DNA from: Lamellibrachia columna
Taxonomy: Eukaryota > Annelida > Polychaeta > Sabellida > Siboglinidae
Direction of reading: 5' to 3'
DNA: 64,000 bases
NCBI GenBank assembly: GCA_963662155.1
Contig: OY759274.1
Location: forward strand, 47,431,077-47,495,076
Position numbers and translations under genes: made by a program. The notes under the pieces are model-generated. The model ran no database searches, was not told where the DNA came from, and saw only the letters and a list, made by a program, of their open reading frames with translations. Positions 61,196 through 64,000 of this stretch are shown here, piece by piece. Each line of letters opens with the position of its first letter. The stretch's first letter is position 1.

Positions 61196-62104
61196 ATCTA
61201 CCCACTTTGTAATTTTTTCCAAAAAACATGTTTGATGTTTTGAATACATATGAAGCTCTGATGAAATGTCAAGACAACCTAACAATGTATTTTGCTGTTT
61301 TATCAATGCATTTATTTAAGCTTGAAAAATAATGAAGTTAATAAAGAATTTTGTATAACTTTCATCTGGTTTTCAAAGTTTTATGAAGTCCATGTGTTAG
61401 AATATTGGGTGTAAACCCGGAAATATGACTGTTTAGGATCAAACAATTGTTCATCTAAGCAATCAGCATATTTACAATCACTGCTCACTACTGCAAGAAA
61501 ACCTAGGCAGCTTATTGTTGTCATCTAGTTATTATCTAAAGCTGCTCAAACTCTGTTGAACTACATTGTTGTTAGTGTTAAGTCTTGCAAATATAATAAC
61601 ATTAATCTAAAAACCCATCTTTTTGTCCTTGCCTATCCTCCTTTGGTTTGGTTTTGACTACTACTGAGCTTGGGTTCTCGAGGATTTTGGCACAATGGAT
61701 TTTTTCTCATTGTATTATATTGTTTAATCAGTACAGCTGTACTGCAATTATGTATAAAAATAGTTCCCACATACCTCATACCATAATGATACATTGTGTG
61801 CCAAAGAAATGTCCTCTCCAGATTGTTAATTTTACAGCTAAACTTTGAAGCCAATTTTTATGAAATATATGTAACGTCATGCTCCTAAGATGTTAGCGTT
61901 AATGTAATATCATCTGTAGTTTTTGGAAATAATATGAACCAAACACTGAAACAGTTGGAACACTGAGTGTTTATTGTCCAATATGCATAGCCAATACACA
62001 ATATTCTTATTAACGACACCTTACGTAACAATTTAACCTCTATCCATAATGTTGTATTGAAATTCTGGTTTAAATTCACACAATATCATAGTGCTTATAT
62101 TTTT
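61196..62104. other. Intronic sequence, no gene recognised
   Basis: AT-rich; short ORFs only (for example 61633-61854), without recognisable domains. Confidence 0.5.
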
Positions 62105-62419
62105 GTTTTTACAGATTAGCCCAAGGATAGTCAGGACCCTAACCTGTACTGTTGTAATACATAGTTTGTTTTTACAGATTAGCCCAAGGATAGTCAGGAC
62201 CCTAACCTGTACTGTTGTAATACATAGTTTGTTTTTACAGATTAGCCCAAGGATAGTCAGGACCCTAACCTGTACTGTTGTAATACATAGTTTGTTTTTA
62301 CAGATTAGCCCAAGGATAGTCAGGACCCTAACCTGTACTGTTGTAATACATAGTTTGTTTTTACAGATTAGCCCAAGGATAGTCAGGACCCTAACCTGTA
62401 CTGTTGTAATACATAGTTT
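62105..62419 (+). repeat. Five tandem copies of a 63-bp repeat
   Basis: The unit starts GTTTTTACAGATTAGCCCAA and ends GTTGTAATACATAGTTT. The copies look identical. Each contains a splice-acceptor-like TTTTTACAG and, since 63 is divisible by 3, an open frame (LQISPRIVRTL...). Confidence 0.97.
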
Positions 62420-63689
62420 GTTAGTCTGACTTTTTACTGAACTGTTTCAATAAAGTAAGACAAATTCTGAACAGGAATGTCCTACATAAACCAGTTGTGG
62501 CCTAATTCCAGCTGGTGCCACATAGACTGACAGGAAATGTTTCTCAATGGCACTGTTTGTGTAAAGCAGCTTCATTGTTTAAATATAGATCATCTAGCCA
62601 GACTTTGTCTGGCACACTATTGATATTACTTGATTGCTGAAATCACCACTTCAGACTAGAAGTTTGCTGTTTGTTCCACTTGTTATATTCATGAGTGTGT
62701 CATTATATTGTTGATCTCAATGCCAGTACAATTATGTCAGTGTCAAATATATTAATATTTAATAAGTGATTGACAGTTGCTTTGATCAGACTGCATAAGA
62801 TTGAACACTTTGAGGCATAGCTGTGTGTATCATGATGAAGAAATTTTTTAGATCTATAATTGTCTTAAATAAGTAAAGTGTGAGGTTAGTGGATTAAATA
62901 GATTTTACATGATGATGATAGTCTCGCTGTTACACACATGGTATCTATACTCAGCTGATGCCATTTCAGACGATATACTCTCCATTTTATGTATATACTT
63001 ATTTGTAAAACATGCTACATGTGCACTAACTGTTCAGTTTACACAATTAACTTCTGTTTAGAAATTCTTAACGTAGTTTTGTAACCACCCACTTCATTGG
63101 CCTTTTTCTGTCAGTTACGACAAGACAGAGTGAAACTGTCTTACAGACCTGGCCCACCAACCCATTGTATGTACTGGACCACATGGTTATTGCACCCTGC
63201 AATTTGCCACCTCCATTCTTTAGCCTATAATGCTAAATTTGGTGATATTTACACTCAATATCCATTTGTGTGATGTTGAAGTTTTACACAGCTGTATTTA
63301 TAATCCATGTGACAAAAGTTTAACAATCCTTTTTAATACTGTTAGGTACTATGTAATCAGCAAATGAAAGGATTTCCATCACCTGCCATAGTGATAGTTC
63401 ATGTTCAGTCATGCATAACTAGCTGCACATGGTTGCAGAGATAATGTCTCACAGGTTATCTCCATTATCAAAAGGTGATAGAAACTATTGTCAGGCTGGT
63501 TCTGTAGGTCACCCGGTTGTGTATGATGGATTCATAAATTGGTTAAAACTCGACACACAAACAGGGATTTTTAGGATAGTAAATGAAGTTACTTGAGCAT
63601 CTTATTACTCACATTCACCAAAATAGTGACAAGTTTGCAAAAAGCAGCTTTGTCAGATCATTTTTTTTTCAGGGCAGACATTTTAAGAT
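62420..63689. other. Intronic or intergenic sequence, no gene recognised
   Basis: AT-rich sequence with a T-run at 63661; no FREM-type exon was recognised on the + strand. Confidence 0.45.
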
Positions 63690-64000
63690 TTAACAAGATT
63701 GCTATCCAAGGCAAAAGGCCCAGATGGCAAGTGGACAAGGAAGCCATTTGGCTTATCGAGAGTCAAACATTTTTCATCTATGTGTAACCCGTCCTCCTGA
63801 TATATGTGTCAACCTTGTTTTTAAACATATTCACGCTGCTAGCAGTTACACAATCTGTAGATAATTTGTTCCATTCATTTATTGTCATCTGTGAGAACGA
63901 GTACTTCCAATCTACACTGATCCTTCACTAATGTCCTCTAGTTCTACTATCTTTGTTGAGTGAGAAAACAATATTTCTATCAATATTTTCGTACCCATTT
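63690..64000 (-). pseudogene. CR1 LINE 3' end, runs off the window
   Basis: Aligns by eye with 60135-60450 (shared GGCAAGTGGACAAGGAAGCC, TTTTTAAACATATTCAC and TTTGTTCCATT blocks). It is a second antisense CR1 3' end of the same or a closely related subfamily. Confidence 0.7.

Noticed and set aside
61633..61854. Short ORFs in the FREM2-like intron
   Set aside because: No domain, start context or exon signals; consistent with chance ORFs.

Overview
This window is animal (metazoan) nuclear DNA, most likely from an invertebrate. It has spliceosomal introns, several clades of non-LTR retrotransposons (CR1/L2-like and RTE-like), MITEs, minisatellites, and one large extracellular-matrix gene exon of the FRAS1/FREM family. 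The sequence alone does not fix the species. Nothing bacterial or viral-genome-like was seen.

Layout. (1) Positions 1-36345 form a macrosatellite: a tandem array of ~3.05-3.19 kb units, all on the + strand, with two internally deleted ~1.45 kb units and a truncated last unit. Each full unit carries, in order: a decayed NADAR-domain (DUF1768/YbiA-like) gene; a spacer with a G-run and a second weak ORF ('gene Y'); an unrecognised split gene ('gene X') with a well-formed 114-nt intron and a Pro-rich acidic second exon; a CACG/CA microsatellite; and a fragment of a non-LTR reverse transcriptase whose FADD box reads FADY. Units form higher-order patterns: an alternating ~3147/3051 bp dimer, and a ~20.17 kb block present twice. 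(2) Positions 36346-40660 hold decayed mobile-element remnants: an RTE-like RT fragment, an unnamed repeat-encoded protein fragment, an L2-like LINE remnant and a probable LTR with a primer-binding-site-like motif. (3) Positions 40661-48184 hold a CR1/L2-like LINE with several frameshifts. Its 3' region is interrupted by an almost intact antisense RTE-like LINE flanked by an unusually long (~281/300 bp) duplication, and its 3' UTR contains ten copies of a 51-bp repeat. (4) Positions 48185-51329 hold a GC-rich low-complexity tract, AT microsatellites and a cluster of MITEs, one of which contains a ~940-bp array of a 13-bp repeat. (5) Positions 51330-56431 hold the promoter and giant first coding exon of a FREM2-like gene (signal peptide, N-terminal domain, 11 complete CSPG repeats and part of a 12th), ending at a splice donor. 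(6) Positions 56432-64000 look like its first intron: minisatellites, a SINE, three CR1 fragments, a foldback element and a 63-bp tandem repeat. No downstream FREM exon was recognised.

The only host gene likely to be functional is the FREM2-like gene. The array genes look like pseudogene remnants amplified after they had lost their reading frames, although gene X keeps intron signals and the terminal unit keeps a reading frame that the other full units have lost.
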